Assembly: GCF_947179515.1 (NCBI RefSeq)
Contig: NC_067477.1
Location: forward strand, 122,086,062-122,150,061
Direction of reading: 5' to 3'
Origin: Apodemus sylvaticus
Taxonomy: Eukaryota; Chordata; Mammalia; Rodentia; Muridae
DNA: 64,000 bases
Shown here: positions 1 through 11,594 of the stretch, one piece after another
Position numbering within the stretch: the first letter of the stretch is position 1
Layout of the letters: each line of letters starts with the position of its first letter
Translations under genes and position numbers: made by a program
Notes under the pieces: generated by a model
Seen by the model: only the letters and a program-made list of their open reading frames with translations
The model's database searches: none
Told to the model about the DNA's origin: nothing

Positions 1-2945
1 CCCCACATAATAACTGTCGGTGACTTCAACACCCCACTCTCCTCAATGGAGATCAGGGAAACACAAAGTAAACAGAGACACAGTGAAACTAACAGAAGTT
101 TTAGACCAAATGGATTTAATAGATATTTATAGAATATTTCATCAAAAGAATATTCCTCAGCACCTCATAGTACCTTCTCCAAAACTGACCATATAATTGG
201 TGATAAAACAGATCTCAACAGATATAAGATTGGCAACTAATCCCATGCCTCCTATCAGATCACTATGGAGTAAGGGTGGTCTTCAATAGCAACAAAAACA
301 ACAGAAAGCCCACATACACATGGAAGCTGAACAATGCTCTACTCTACGATTCCTTGGTAAAGGAAGAAATAGGAAAGAATCTTAATGAAAATGAAGGCAC
401 AACATACCCAAATTAATAGGACACAATGAAAACAGTGCTCAGAGAAAAACTCATACCTCCGAATGCCTCCAAAAAGAAGCTGGAGAGATAATACACTAGC
501 ATCTTAACAGCATACCTGAAAGCTTTAGAACAGAAAGAAGATAATATACTCAAGAGGAGTAGAAGGCAGGAAATTATCAAACTCATGGCAGAAATCAACC
601 AAGTTGAAACAAAAAGAACTGTACAAAACATCAAGAAAACCAGGAGCTGGTTCTTTGAGAAAATCAACAAGATAGATACACCTTTAGTCAGGCTAACCAG
701 AGGGCACAGAGACAGTATCCAAATTAAAAAAAAAATCACAAATAAAAAGCAAGAAATAACAACAGAAACTGAGGAAATTAAAAAAATTATCAGATCCTAC
801 TACAAAGCACATACTCAACACAACTGGAAAATCTGGAGGAAATGGACAATTTCCTAGACAGATACCAAATACCAAAGTTAAATCAGGATCAGATAGACCA
901 TCTCAAAAGTCCCATAATGCCTAAAGAAATAGAAGTGGTCATTGACAGTCTCCCAACAGGTTTTAGTGCAGAATTCTATCAGACCTTCAAAGGAGACCTG
1001 ATACCAATACTCTTCACACTAACATCCAAAATAGAAACAGAAGGAACAGTACCCAACTCATTCTATGAAGCTACAATTTCACTGATACCAAAATCACACA
1101 AAAATACAACAAAAAAGAGAACCGTAGAACAATTTCCCTTATGAATATCAACACAAATATACTCAATAAAATTCTTGCCAACCAAATCCAAGAACATTTC
1201 AAAATTATCACTCACCATGATCAAGTAGGCTTCATCACAGGGATGCAGGGATGGTTCAATACACAGAAATCCATCAATGTAATCCACTATATGAACAAAC
1301 TCAAAGAGTAATAATCATTTCATTAGATGCTGAAAATGTATTCGACAAAATTCAGCATCCTTTCATGGTAAAAGCCTTGGAAAGCACAGGAATTCAAGGC
1401 CCATACCTAAACAAAACTCAAAGAGTAGTAATTCATTTCATTAGATGCTGAAAAAGTATTCGACAAAATTCAGCATCCTTTCATGGTAAAAGCCTTGGAA
1501 AGCACAGGAATTCAAGGCCCATACCTAAACAAAATAAAAGCAATATAGAGCAAACCAGTAGACAACATCAAATGAAATGGAGTGAAACTTGAAGCAATCC
1601 CACTAAAATCAGGGACTAGACAAGGCTGACCTCTCTCTCCATATTTATTCAATATAGTGCTTGAAGTTCTAGCTAGAGCAATTAGACAACAAAAGAAGGT
1701 CAAAGGGATACAAACTGGGAAGGAAGAATTCAAATTATCACTATTTGCACATGATTAAGTGACCCAGAAAACTCTACTGGAGAACTCCTACAGCTGATAA
1801 ACAACTTCAGCAAAGTGGCCAGATATAACATTAACTTAAACAAATGAATAGTCTTCCTATACTCAAAGGATAAACAGGTTGAGAAAGAAATTAGGGAAAT
1901 AACATGCTTCACCATACCCACAAACAATATAAAGTATGTTGGTGTGACTCTAACTAAACATGTGAAATATCTGTATGACAGGAACTTAAAGTCTTTGAAG
2001 AAAGAAATTGAAGAAGACCTCAGAAGATGGAAAAATCTTCCATGCTCTTGGATTGGCAGAATTAATATAGTAAAACTGACCATCTTGCCAAAGGCAATAC
2101 ACAAATTCAATGCAATTCCCATTAAAATCCCAACTCAGTTCTTCATAGATTTAGAAAGAGCAATTCTCAAATTCATCTGGAATAACTAAGAACGAAGGAC
2201 AGCTAAAACTATTCTCAACAGTAAAAGAACTTCTAGGGGAATCAGTATCCCCGACCTTAAAGAGTACTACAGAACAGTAGTGTTAAAAACTGCATGGTAT
2301 TAGTACAGTGACTGTCAGCTAGATCAGTGGAATAGAAGTAAAGACCCAGAAATGAACCCACACACCTATGGCCACTTGATTTTTGACAATGGAGCTACAA
2401 CCATCCAGTGGAAAAAAGATATCCTTTTTAACAAATGGTGCTGGTTCAACTGAAGGTCAGCATGCAGAAGAATGCAAATTGATCCATTCTAATCTCCTTG
2501 TATGAAGCTCAAGTCCAAGTGGATCAAGAACCTTCACATAAAACCAGACACACTGAAACTAATAGAAAAGAAACTGGTGAAGAGCCTTGAGCACATGGGT
2601 ATAAGGGAAAAGTTCTTGAACAGAACACCTATAGCTTATGCTCTAAGATCAAGAATTGACAAATGGGACCTCATAAAATTACAATGTATCCATATGGTGA
2701 AGGACATGGTCAAAAAGACAGAACTGCAACCAACAAATTGGGAATGATCTTTACCAACCCTACAGAGGGCTAATATCCAATATTACAAAGAACTCAAGAA
2801 GGTAGACTCCAGAGAGCCAAATAACCCTATTAAAAAATGGGGAACAGAACTAAACAAAGAATTTTCACCTGAGGAATATGGAATGGCTGAGAATCACCTA
2901 AAGAAATGTTCAACATCCTCAGTGATTCTTAAGAGAGTATCCTTT
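1..2945 (+). mobile_element. Old LINE-1 fragment, sense, ORF2 only
   Basis: The window opens inside the endonuclease part of L1 ORF2 (a VGDFNT-like segment at about 15-35). L1 sequence continues through the reverse transcriptase into the C-terminal region and stops near 2945, shortly after the segment that normally reads MAEKHLKKCSTS. The 3' UTR and tail are absent, so the right end is a break and not an insertion end. Stops and frameshifts are dense and divergence from the young copies in this window is high. A short duplication lies at about 1299-1532. The left end is outside the window. Confidence 0.93.
1..2945 (+). pseudogene. L1 ORF2 (endonuclease-reverse transcriptase) relic
   Basis: ORF2p nicks target DNA and reverse transcribes L1 RNA; here only broken pieces survive. 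Recognisable parts in order are the endonuclease C-terminal half (1-300), the linker (585-857, KTRSWFFEKINKIDTPL), the RT start (842-1144, MDNFLDRYQIPKLNQDQ), the RT core (1240-1760) and the C-terminal region (1944-2189 and 2502-2747). The RT core has lost about seven residues between SLPT and GFSAEFYQ near 958. The catalytic FADD site at about 1744-1755 reads FAHD and is followed by a stop and a small deletion. It cannot encode an enzyme. Confidence in the family is high. Confidence 0.92.
1299..1532 (+). repeat. 117-bp tandem duplication inside L1 ORF2 relic
   Basis: The block beginning ACTCAAAGAGTA at 1299 recurs at 1416, each copy running to CCATACCTAAACAAA. The copies differ only by a few substitutions and one indel, whereas the surrounding L1 is heavily mutated. 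The duplication therefore looks much younger than the insertion. Confidence 0.9.
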
Positions 2946-3034
2946 AAAGTATTTTAAAAATATTTTAGTGAGTGATTGTGTCCGTGTGATAGGCTCATGT
3001 GTTTGTCAGGAAAAGCATGTAGAAGTAAGAAATT

Positions 3035-3362
3035 AACTGTGATGCTTTGTATTTGCGTTGCCCAGGAAGTCGGAAATCACACTGTTGGGAGGTGTGGCCA
3101 TGTTGGAGTAGGTGTGTCACTGTGGGCTGTAATAGCCTTGTCCTAGCTGCCAGGGGTCAGTCAGTATTCTGCTAGCAGTCTTCAGATGAAGATGTAGAAC
3201 TCTCAGTTCCTCCTGCACCATGCCTGCCTGGACACTGCCATCTTCTCACTTTTATGATACTGGACTGAACCTCTGAACCTGTGAGCCAGCCCCAATCAAA
3301 TGTTGTCTTTTATAAGACTTGGTCATGGTGTCTATTCACAGCAATAAAACCCTAAGACAGTA
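3035..3362 (+). repeat. Rodent interspersed repeat, family not assigned
   Basis: The segment carries blocks I know as a very common murid repeat: GGAGGTGTGGCC near 3090, GAAGATGTAGAACTCTCAG near 3188, and CAGCAATAAAACCCTAAGAC at the right end. It also contains an AATAAA motif. I cannot name the family safely; a non-autonomous retroposon or an LTR-derived repeat is possible. It sits about 90 bp right of the old L1 relic. Confidence 0.65.
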
Positions 3363-3375
3363 ACATATTGATATC

Positions 3376-3474
3376 AGTCTCTGCTCCCACAAAGTCGTTG
3401 GTTCCTGGGCATCAGACTTGGTTTTAAGACTTGGCAATAAATGCCTTCCCCTACTGAGCCATCTTGCAGGCCCC
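3376..3474 (-). repeat. tRNA-derived SINE head, antisense
   Basis: The right end reads TGAGCCATCTTGCAGGCCCC, the reverse complement of the GGGGCTGG...GATGGCTCA head shared by B2/B3/B4/RSINE elements. The part to the left is compatible with the same head but diverged. The subfamily is not resolvable. Confidence 0.6.
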
Positions 3475-4683
3475 AAGACTATGATTTTTGGAAGAACAAA
3501 TTACTATAATCTTCCCAGATATAGAAATAAAATCAGCAGCTACTCTTTATTGAGCAATGGCTATGTGACAAGTGCTCATTATGAGTCTTCAAAGTGGCAT
3601 AATGTAATTGGTTCCACTCTCACTCATATGGATTAAAGGAGGTGTAAGGTGAAACAGACATGTTACTTGTGAAAGATGGGGAAAGCTCCATTCATAAATC
3701 TGTGTTCTATTTCTATAAAATGTTGAATTAGCAAGATAATTGCTCTAGTATCACACCTAGTGTTTATACTCCTATAGGTTTGAAAATAACGTACTGGTAT
3801 TATATCCATTTGGAGATTTGTCCTTTAATAAATTATTCAAATTTACATTTTGACTGATTTTATTTTCTTTCTTCTTCAGTTGTGTAATTGTTGTGATTAA
3901 TGATGGCTCATAACTGTGTAACCAAAATTAATTTTACATGAATTAATTTTGAAATTCTGACATTTTATTTAAATGTATCAAATAATTATTTTAGAAATAT
4001 AGAGTGATTGATTGAGCACATATAGAATATCTTTGAGAATTGTAATTCATTTAAACTGAAATTATTTGATGAAGTATCTTAATTATCATTCTATTATCAT
4101 AGCACTTAAGGGGGCTTGAACAGAGACCTTGGTAAGTTAATGAAAGAGATCTTTAATAAGAATTCAAAGGCAAGGCAAAGTGAACTACTAACTAAATGCC
4201 TAATATATGGTCATAACTCCTCTGTGTCTTCATAGGAATCAGGAGAGAGTATGTTCCTCATAGAGAAAGGGTCCAGATAAGAAACAGAGTTAGAGATCCA
4301 TATTGATTAACAGTGTCTGTATTGATAAAGTAGCCATATCATTAAAGTCTGGGTAACTGCTGCCTGTCTAGCTAGCCGTTTTATGCTGTTACTACTGTTA
4401 AAAGGAAACTTTCTCTTGTACTGATACTAGAGAACGTTCTCATATTTGCATATTCTGTTATGTTCTATCATTTGGTGTTCTTGGAACCCAATTAAAATAG
4501 AGGTTGGATAGATATGCTTTGTATAGGTAGCCACAATAAGCTTGGACCTGAACTAACCACCCAGCAGCACTTCCTTTACCTGTGTATGATAAGCTGCCCC
4601 TGAGATGGACCACAACATAAGACAGACATCTACAGCCATATATGAAGCTATTTGGAATAAAACTTCCATTTTGATTAGGGGTT
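3475..4683. other. AT-rich stretch, no feature recognised
   Basis: No repeat family, exon-like frame or RNA gene was recognised. The only open frame (3418-3636, 72 codons) begins inside the neighbouring SINE and shows no domain. Confidence 0.5.
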
Positions 4684-5127
4684 GAATGACAGTTAAGTTC
4701 CCAAGACCTTCCTAGATAATTGACATTCTGCTTGGCAGAAGAAGATACATAGTAGAAGAAGTATACATGGGTAAGAAGAAGTATACATGGGTAACTGGTA
4801 TACTGGTAAGCAAGTTAACACATGAATGCTAGGCAAATCACAGTTGAATAATCCAACCAATGAGAGAATAAAAGTACCACAAAGACATTCCTAAGGAATT
4901 ACTATCCCTAAATAATTATTGGTAGAATAACTTGGCATAGTTTTTATGGATATCAGGCCTAAAAGCTCTATAGGATTTTGGTGGAGGGCTATCCTTTAGC
5001 TACTGAGTGTATACTTTGTCCCTGATTGATCTGTCTTGTGGTTGGTAGTCAATAAACCTGCATTGTTTGTCTGAGGTCTGTATCTGAGGGATCTATGCAG
5101 CCATTCTCAGCCCTCCACACATAACAA
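4684..5127 (+). mobile_element. Probable solo LTR of an endogenous retrovirus
   Basis: Promoter-like and polyadenylation-like signals occur in LTR order: CCAAT at 4855-4859, a TATA-like AATAAAAG near 4867, AATAAA at about 5051-5056, then a GT-rich stretch and a terminal CCTCCACACATAACA ending in CA. The left edge is set at a TG near 4684 and is uncertain. No flanking gag, pol or env was seen, so it would be a solo LTR. No target duplication was found. A perfect 20-bp tandem duplication lies inside (4754-4793). Confidence 0.45.
4754..4793 (+). repeat. 20-bp perfect tandem duplication
   Basis: The 20-mer AGAAGAAGTATACATGGGTA occurs twice head to tail with no difference. Confidence 0.9.
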
Positions 5128-5609
5128 TCACAGCAATTATCTCAGGAGCAAAAGAGATGCTAAAATAAGTTAAATATGAATATAAATATATGATTTTACA
5201 TTGTAAATATAATGTAAATATAAAAACATAAAATATAGTATTACATTGTTAATTTGTAGAAAAATTTAATTAGATGAGTTAGTGTTTTAAGGAAAAAATT
5301 TAAAATCAAGTCTGTCTTTAACTGAAAACAAGTTAGCATTGATCACCAAAACCTAGAGTAACAGTAGAAAGTTTTTATAAGATGTGTTCTAATATTTATG
5401 TAGAAACTACTTGATATATTTCATACTCTTACCTTATTTCTTAGTTTTACCTGGTTCTATATTTCTTTTTCAGTTTTTCAAAATTAGTGAATACCATTTT
5501 AAGAAATATTTTTATTTTATTTTAAGTGGTATTTTATTAAAAAATAAATATATTTTATTAAGTAATATTTACATTAATATATAATACTTTTATATATAAA
5601 TGTATATAC

Positions 5610-5611
<2 letters not shown>
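5128..5611. other. Very AT-rich stretch
   Basis: Runs of alternating A and T blocks (5165-5245 and 5480-5600) dominate. No gene or repeat family was recognised. Confidence 0.5.
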
Positions 5612-5649
<38 letters not shown>

Positions 5650-5653
5650 ACAG
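5612..5653 (+). repeat. (AC)n microsatellite
   Basis: Uninterrupted AC dinucleotides to about 5644, then imperfect CA units. Confidence 0.95.
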
Positions 5654-6147
5654 ATAGAGAGAATTCATTTTGAGCATATTCCCAATACTATCCCTTCCAG
5701 CTTCCATTGGGATAACCCAACACATCTTCATGTTAAATTCAGGCTCTATATTTTTAAATTAATAATCCACTGAGAAAATTACTGCTGCTCATACACACAT
5801 GCCATATATTGAGGCATAAGCTACATACCAATGGTTACCTATCTAATGACAAGAAATTTTCCTTCAGTAGCTGCTATCATCCAATAGCTTCTCAGCTAAG
5901 AGAAGGACTTCGACCTTTACCCTCCAAGGGTTATTGTTTTAGTAAAATAAAATCTTCAAAGTTCCATGTAATAATCAGTGCATTGTAATTATGTAAAATT
6001 TTATACCTTCAGTTAATTTTTTGAAAAAATTGATGTTTAAAAAATAGAATAGTCAGTTAATATTTTGCTACATGTTTTTATAACTGTTTGACTTATTCTT
6101 TATATTTTATTATAATTTATTGATTAATAAAGGAAACTTTTGAGGCA
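5654..6147. other. No feature recognised
   Basis: AT-rich, apparently single-copy DNA between a microsatellite and a degraded B1. No ORF of 60 codons or more. Confidence 0.45.
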
Positions 6148-6292
6148 GTGCTGGGTTAGTCATCTGTAATTCTAACAATTCCAAAAGGCAGGAGAACAAA
6201 GAATTCAAGGTTATTCTCTGTTATTTGAATTTATAATGAATTTGAAACCACTTTGAGCTACCAAGGTCCTATCTAAAAATACATAAAACAAA
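6148..6292 (+). repeat. Degraded B1-type SINE, sense
   Basis: GTGCTGGG...CATCTGTAATTCTAACAATT, then GGCAGGAGAACAAAGAATTC, TTCAAGGTTATTC and GTCCTATCTAAAAA follow the order of a B1 (7SL-derived) consensus. It is strongly diverged and has lost CpGs. A B1-related RSINE or PB1 is an alternative. Confidence 0.55.
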
Positions 6293-6449
6293 AATTTTAC
6301 CAAATATATAAATATTCTTGATATATTTACAGAAAACCGAGGAATGAAGTGGAATCAACAGATTTTTTTTTCTTAAAGCATAAACATCAAGGAACAAAAA
6401 TATAAATATATTAATAGAAATTTACAAGAAAAGATACTACTAATTTCTA

Positions 6450-6470
6450 GTGTGTATGTTTGTGTGTGTA

Positions 6471-6507
<37 letters not shown>

Positions 6508-6528
6508 CTGTGTATATGTGTGTGTGTT
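6450..6528 (+). repeat. (GT)n microsatellite, imperfect
   Basis: GT tract with a few TA and TCTG interruptions at both ends and a pure core at about 6476-6504. Confidence 0.95.
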
Positions 6529-8095
6529 ATTTTATTTACAATAGTCCTGTGGAGTTAGTAGAAGATACTAAACCCATTTTGCACTTCATACTTCCAGGAC
6601 TAGAGCAAATTTTCTGACCAAGTCACATAAATACCAAGTATTAGAATTAGCCATGGGCCATGTCTTGTCTACAGTGGTTGTACTCCAGTGTGCACATATA
6701 TACATGCCCTATAGCTGCATCTTAATGAAATTTAATAAATTAAATTTGTACATTAGGCCAAACAGATTGCATATTGGAGAATAAAACATGTGTCACAATA
6801 AAACTTGCCCTTTCTGGGGCAAGTGAAGTGTGGGAAGTGTGGGAAGTTGTCATATCTTAGTCAAATTAAAACTCCAGTAGTGAACAAAATATTATCTGTT
6901 GATCCTGTATATATTTCAAAAACAAAAATTAAGCCATAAAATAAGGAGGTCTGAAGGATCTTTTATAAATAGAATTATCTTTAAGGAAAAATAGATGGTT
7001 TTACCAAATTTCTATGAACATTATTAAATCATGACATAAATGCACCCGAACTGCTATTATAATGGCTATAAATTCAAAATTACCTTTTATTGCTTCCTTG
7101 GAAAATTAATGTGCTTAAATGTCAAAAAAAGGCTAGCTCTGTAAATTGGCTACCTTTTTATAGAAAATGCCATCCTGTACATATCCATTTTTGAGAGAGG
7201 TTAAGGAAGAGACAAAGTTCTCTCTTTTGCCTTACTCTTGTGTGGATGTGTGTTATCAACTGTAAACTGTAGGAGGTTTTTATTCAATTGTCTCCTATAG
7301 TCCTTAGAACTGAAGGAAGTTTGAAATCCCTTAAGTTTCTTTGGCTAGCCCAGTGATTAGGCTATTGCCCTTAATTCTGCAAATCACTATCTCAGAGTTT
7401 TCTAGAAAGTGAACTCTCCATTCATAGCTCTTTTACAGTGTCCACTGTCCTCATTTTTGAGTTTGGGGTTGCTTATCTTATCATCTTTGCACATATATTT
7501 GTTCATTTTACTGTGTACTCCTTTTCTTCTCACAGAATGTGCTTTGAAACTATTTTCATGTGCAGCCTTAGTTTGGCCCTGGATAATCTAAGATCAGATG
7601 AGGTGATCGGGCACAGGTCAGTAAAAACTTAAAATGAACTCATTTGTTCCCACTTTGAGCCCTGAAAAGGCTGAAGATTTTAAGAAAAATGCACACCAAG
7701 GCAGAATAGAGGACACAGAATTGCAGCATTTCCACTGTTCAAAGGATGTGAACCTCCTCCCAAGACAACGTTTGCCTTATAGCCTGCTTCAAAAATAATT
7801 AGTGCTTTGTGCATAAGACCCATAGAATATTCATTCTCTACCAAGCTTCTTGTTTTCACTAACTTCCTGACATCGCAGCACTTTTAATCATAATATCTTG
7901 ATATCATGTATTAAGATGAAAAACATACTAAGAAACTTTTTTTAGTGGCATGAAGATGTTGAATTCATTTCAAAATAAATAAATTTTACGGTTCTAAAAA
8001 AGTGAGTGATAATACTATGAGACTTAATGGTATGAATCACCTAGGTTTTTTTTTAAGTCATGCTTTTAAAATAACAATAGTGATCTGTAGTTTTG

Positions 8096-8097
<2 letters not shown>
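6529..8097. other. Single-copy-looking stretch, no feature recognised
   Basis: The longest open frame is 64 codons (7438-7632), overlapped by another open frame at 7409-7591. Neither has a recognisable motif or splice context, so both are taken as chance frames. Confidence 0.45.

Positions 8098-8156
<59 letters not shown>
8098..8156. repeat. (TA)n microsatellite, about 29 units
   Basis: A pure TA run, self-complementary and therefore able to extrude a cruciform. Such tracts are prone to length error. Confidence 0.97.
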
Positions 8157-8160
<4 letters not shown>

Positions 8161-8352
8161 CACCCTTATTAAAATTAGACTGTGTGGACCAGTCTTTGCA
8201 GAGTGAAAATAACAAGTATTCCTAAACTTCATCTATGCTAGAGTAAAGACTAGTTTATGTAGTATAATTATTTTCACTGTCAGTTTATAGCAAAGAAAAG
8301 GTAGTTAGCAGTCTAGCTGATTCATAACATCATTAATAACATCAAGAAAACA

Positions 8353-8443
8353 TGGGTCATGGAGCAGCTCAGTAGTACCTGTGTTTGTAGTATAAGAGGC
8401 CTTGTGGTTGACCACCAATTCTGCAACACAGACAATGAAAACC
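8353..8443 (+). repeat. ID-like tRNA-derived SINE, sense
   Basis: GGAGCAGCTCAGTAGTACC corresponds to the A-box region of an ID/BC1-type head. GGCCTTGTGGTTGACCACC corresponds to the B-box region. The tail is only weakly A-rich. The copy is diverged and the assignment provisional. Confidence 0.5.
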
Positions 8444-9169
8444 TATATGGATTCAAGAGTAAATATTAAGGAAACATGTATTACTGCATTCAGTTATATA
8501 ACCTGCTCCCGAGATCTGGAGGTATTGTCACTGCTAAACACTAGGATAGTCTATAATTGGTCATAATTTGTATGCTCTGGGGAATAAAAAGGGGTCATTT
8601 TCTCAGGCATTGCCTAATCTAGTAACCTCCAAAGCTGAGATGAATTTTGGAAAGCACTATGAACTCCTACAAAAATCTAAACATGACCTAAAACTACATT
8701 ACTCTATATATTTAATAACTGTTAGTTACCATATAAAAAACAAAAACCTTCACAATGAGAGATAGTATTCTTGCCTTTCATTTCCCACTTAATGTAAAAT
8801 TAGGTTTGTATCCTGCGTGCTTTTCTTTAGTAAACCAATCAATTTCTGGGAAAGACCTAAAGACCTTCCTTACAAAATCTTCATTCATAAGCATTAGGTT
8901 GCCACTTACGGTACCATCTTGGTAGCATCAGTTTGCTACTTTTGTTACATTACTTTTGTTTTGCTGTGTTTTCCATTGAGTGATGCCAGTCTTCTCAGTC
9001 ATGGAAAAACAAGTTTTGTGACTATTTACATATGTGGATCTTGTTCTTTGTTCTGATGTTCCTGGCAAACACTAGAACACTGGCAGAATACCTTTTTGAA
9101 TTAAGTGCAGAGGATAGAAATTGGGGTCTGTTTCAAAATTCAGATAACCTTTCCTTGAAATTTTTATTA
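8444..9169. other. No feature recognised
   Basis: The longest frame is 65 codons (8568-8765), lysine-rich and without a motif. No repeat family was recognised. Confidence 0.45.
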
Positions 9170-9325
9170 ATTGTGTGTATGTGCATGTGTGTATATGAGT
9201 GTGAATATGTAAAGGCTGTGTGTATGTGGGGGGGCTGTGAATGTATGTGTATATGTGAGTGTGTGGGGGCTGTGAGTTTGTGTGTGTGCATGTATGTGTA
9301 TGCTCTTGTGTTTGTGTGTGAATTG
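9170..9325 (+). repeat. GT-rich imperfect microsatellite
   Basis: Long GT-dominated tract with G-runs and CTGT interruptions. The open frames across it on both strands (Cys/Val/Met-rich one way, His/Thr-rich the other) are repeat translations. Confidence 0.85.
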
Positions 9326-10627
9326 TGAGAATGGACTTAGAATTGGCATAGGTATGGGGGTGGCACTAAACTTTGCCTGGAGGTCAGAGGTATCTTATCT
9401 GGGTCAGAGGAGATGGAGTTTCATGACTTTCTGCTTTATTCTATGTAAGTGTTTGGATCTAAACTTGGATCCTCTGGAAGATGGATAAAATATGGGAAGA
9501 GGGAAAAATGGGAAGAGTATAATTGCTTAGCATCTATATTTCATAATCACAAACATTAACTTTTATTAATGCAGTATATGAGTGTCAGTGGATATGAGTT
9601 TATGGACACATACTCATCATCTCAATGGATGGGGAAAGTATGCTCTTTGGGCTAATATTGGATAGGGCACTATGCAAGCTCTTGAGCTTACCTTTGTTAA
9701 TTGCTTAGTTGACATTGCTGAACATTTCTTCATGTTCATAGACATTGTCCTTAACTTCATGATCACATAGTTTTAAGCTTCCCAAAGCTAGAGGTAGCCT
9801 GCTTAATTCTGACCATCAGAGTTCAAAACAAATCTCTTGACTAACCACAAAGTTTTTATTTCTCTCCTTCCTCTATCCTCTTGATTTTTCTTCTTCTTTC
9901 ACTTATATTCTACACATAAAGGTGAGATGAAGATATAGATGAAGCACCCATTTTGTGACCAGAATAAGCAAGACCATGCTCTCTGACTGTCAGAACAGAA
10001 AGATAAAATAGCCACAAAGCTAGACTTAGAGGTCTGCATTTAAGCTTGCTTAGTATGTGACAAAAATGCAGTAATAACCCTATTCTTACTAAAGCAACTG
10101 TGAGACAAATTCATGTGCACTTTAGTCATGATGTTATAAGAACTGAGGAAAAACACATCAGTTGTTATTTGGTAAAGTATGAATTGTCCATAGAGAATTT
10201 CGGAAATATGAAAACAAAATTTTACACAGACAAGAACTCAAATGTTCTGGCCCTCTCCAGGGAATTATATCTGAAAAGGATGAAGATGAATTGCATTCTG
10301 TGGTTCAATGGCAAAGACAAGGATGTCTGTAATAAGTGCTCCCTGGGAGAGTTGTGTGTGATGGTAATGAATAAGATAAATTAAGGATGTGAGGAGAGGA
10401 TCAATATTTGTAAAGAAGAACAAAACCCATGAAGAAGAACAGCATAATGGACAGAACAAGTATAATTCATAATAACAGGGGCAAAGGGTAGAGTGGTAGA
10501 GTAGGCTGACCTTACCAGGAGTATCTCCATAGGGATTTGGTACTTTGAGGTTTTAGCTGAAAATTTTTTCTTTTTTTTTTTCTTTCTTTCTGGTATTCAG
10601 GATATATGATATGTGACCCCTCCCAAA
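9326..10627. other. No gene recognised
   Basis: One 94-codon frame on the plus strand (10100-10384) is the longest here. It is basic with several cysteines but has no recognisable domain and no neighbouring exon signal; I treat it as chance. A pyrimidine run at 10563-10592 lies about 35 bp left of the antisense L1 fragment and may be part of its degraded tail. Confidence 0.4.
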
Positions 10628-11443
10628 GGGGTCTTTTTAATTTTTATTTTTATTTATTTTTGTTTTCTCTATTCTTTGTTTACATTCCAAATGCTTTCCC
10701 CTTTCCTGGTTCCGTCCTCCCCATATGTCCCATAAACCCTCTTTTCTCTACCCATTCTCCAATCACTCCCCCCTCCCTTTTCTCTGTCCTGGTACTCCCT
10801 ACACTGCTGGATCAAGCCTTTCCAGGATTAGGGCCCTCTACTTCCTTCTTCATGGGAATCATTTGATATGCCAATTGTATCTTGAGTATTCAGAGCTTCT
10901 GGGCTAATCAATATCCACTTATCAGTGGTTGCATTACATGTGTATTCTTTTGTGATTCAGTTACCTCACTTAAGATATTTTCTAGTTCTAAACATTTGCC
11001 TAAAAAATTCATGAATTCATTGTTTTTAATTGATGAATAGTATTCCATTGTGTAAATATACCACATTTTCTGTATCCATTCCTCCATTGAGGGACATCTG
11101 GTTCTTTCCAGCTTCTGGCTATTATAAATAGGGCTGCTATGAACATAGTGGAACATGTATCCTTATTACGTGCTGGGGAATCCTCTGGGTATATGCCCAG
11201 GAATGGTACAGCAGAGTCCTCTGGAAGTATCTTTCCCAGTTTTCTGAGGAACCACCAGACTGATTTCCAGAGTGGTGGTACCAGCTTGCAACCCCACCAG
11301 CAGTGGAGGAGTGTTCCTCTTTCTCCACATCTTTGCCAGCACTTTTTTTTCTCCTGACTTTTTGATCTTAGCCATTCTGACTGGGGTGTGGTGAAATCTC
11401 AGGGTTTTTTTGATTTGCATTTCCCCGAGGACTAAGGATGCAC
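10628..11443 (-). mobile_element. Antisense 5'-truncated LINE-1 3' end
   Basis: Read on the minus strand, this begins in the ORF2 C-terminal region near 11443 (GAAATGCAAATCAAAA) and runs to the stop codon near 10910. It then continues through a roughly 280-bp 3' UTR into an A-rich tail (TTTTTATTTTTATTTATTTT on the plus strand at about 10640). The 3' UTR belongs to the same type as the copies at 17991 and 61355 (CCCCATATGTCCCATAA on plus), not to the young type at 40849. No clear target-site duplication was found. Confidence 0.9.
10908..11440 (-). pseudogene. L1 ORF2 C-terminal remnant
   Basis: Two overlapping minus-strand frames (11137-11328 and 10908-11156, both part of the same original frame) carry the conserved C-terminal block ending PSMEEWIQKMWYIYTMEYY...LISGY and a stop. 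This region of ORF2p contains the Cys-rich motif and the C-terminal tail. Here the Cys-rich part is shifted out of frame. It is non-functional and 5'-truncated. Confidence 0.9.
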
Positions 11444-11519
11444 TCTCCATTTCTCCCCTCTTCTGCTGCTCTCTTTCTCTCCAAATAGCACCCATATTCT
11501 GTCTGTCCTTCTGCCCCCC

Positions 11520-11520
<1 letters not shown>

Positions 11521-11591
<71 letters not shown>

Positions 11592-11594
11592 ATG
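11521..11594 (+). repeat. (TC)n-(TG)n compound microsatellite
   Basis: A TC run at about 11525-11577 switches to TG to 11593. It lies about 80 bp right of the L1 5' break. Confidence 0.96.

Noticed and set aside
10100..10384. 94-codon frame as a possible small gene
   Set aside because: No domain, no splice or promoter context, and an overlapping frame on the other strand; length within chance in 64 kb.
10570..11460. TSD around the antisense L1 fragment
   Set aside because: Only short C/T-rich similarities were found, not distinguishable from chance.
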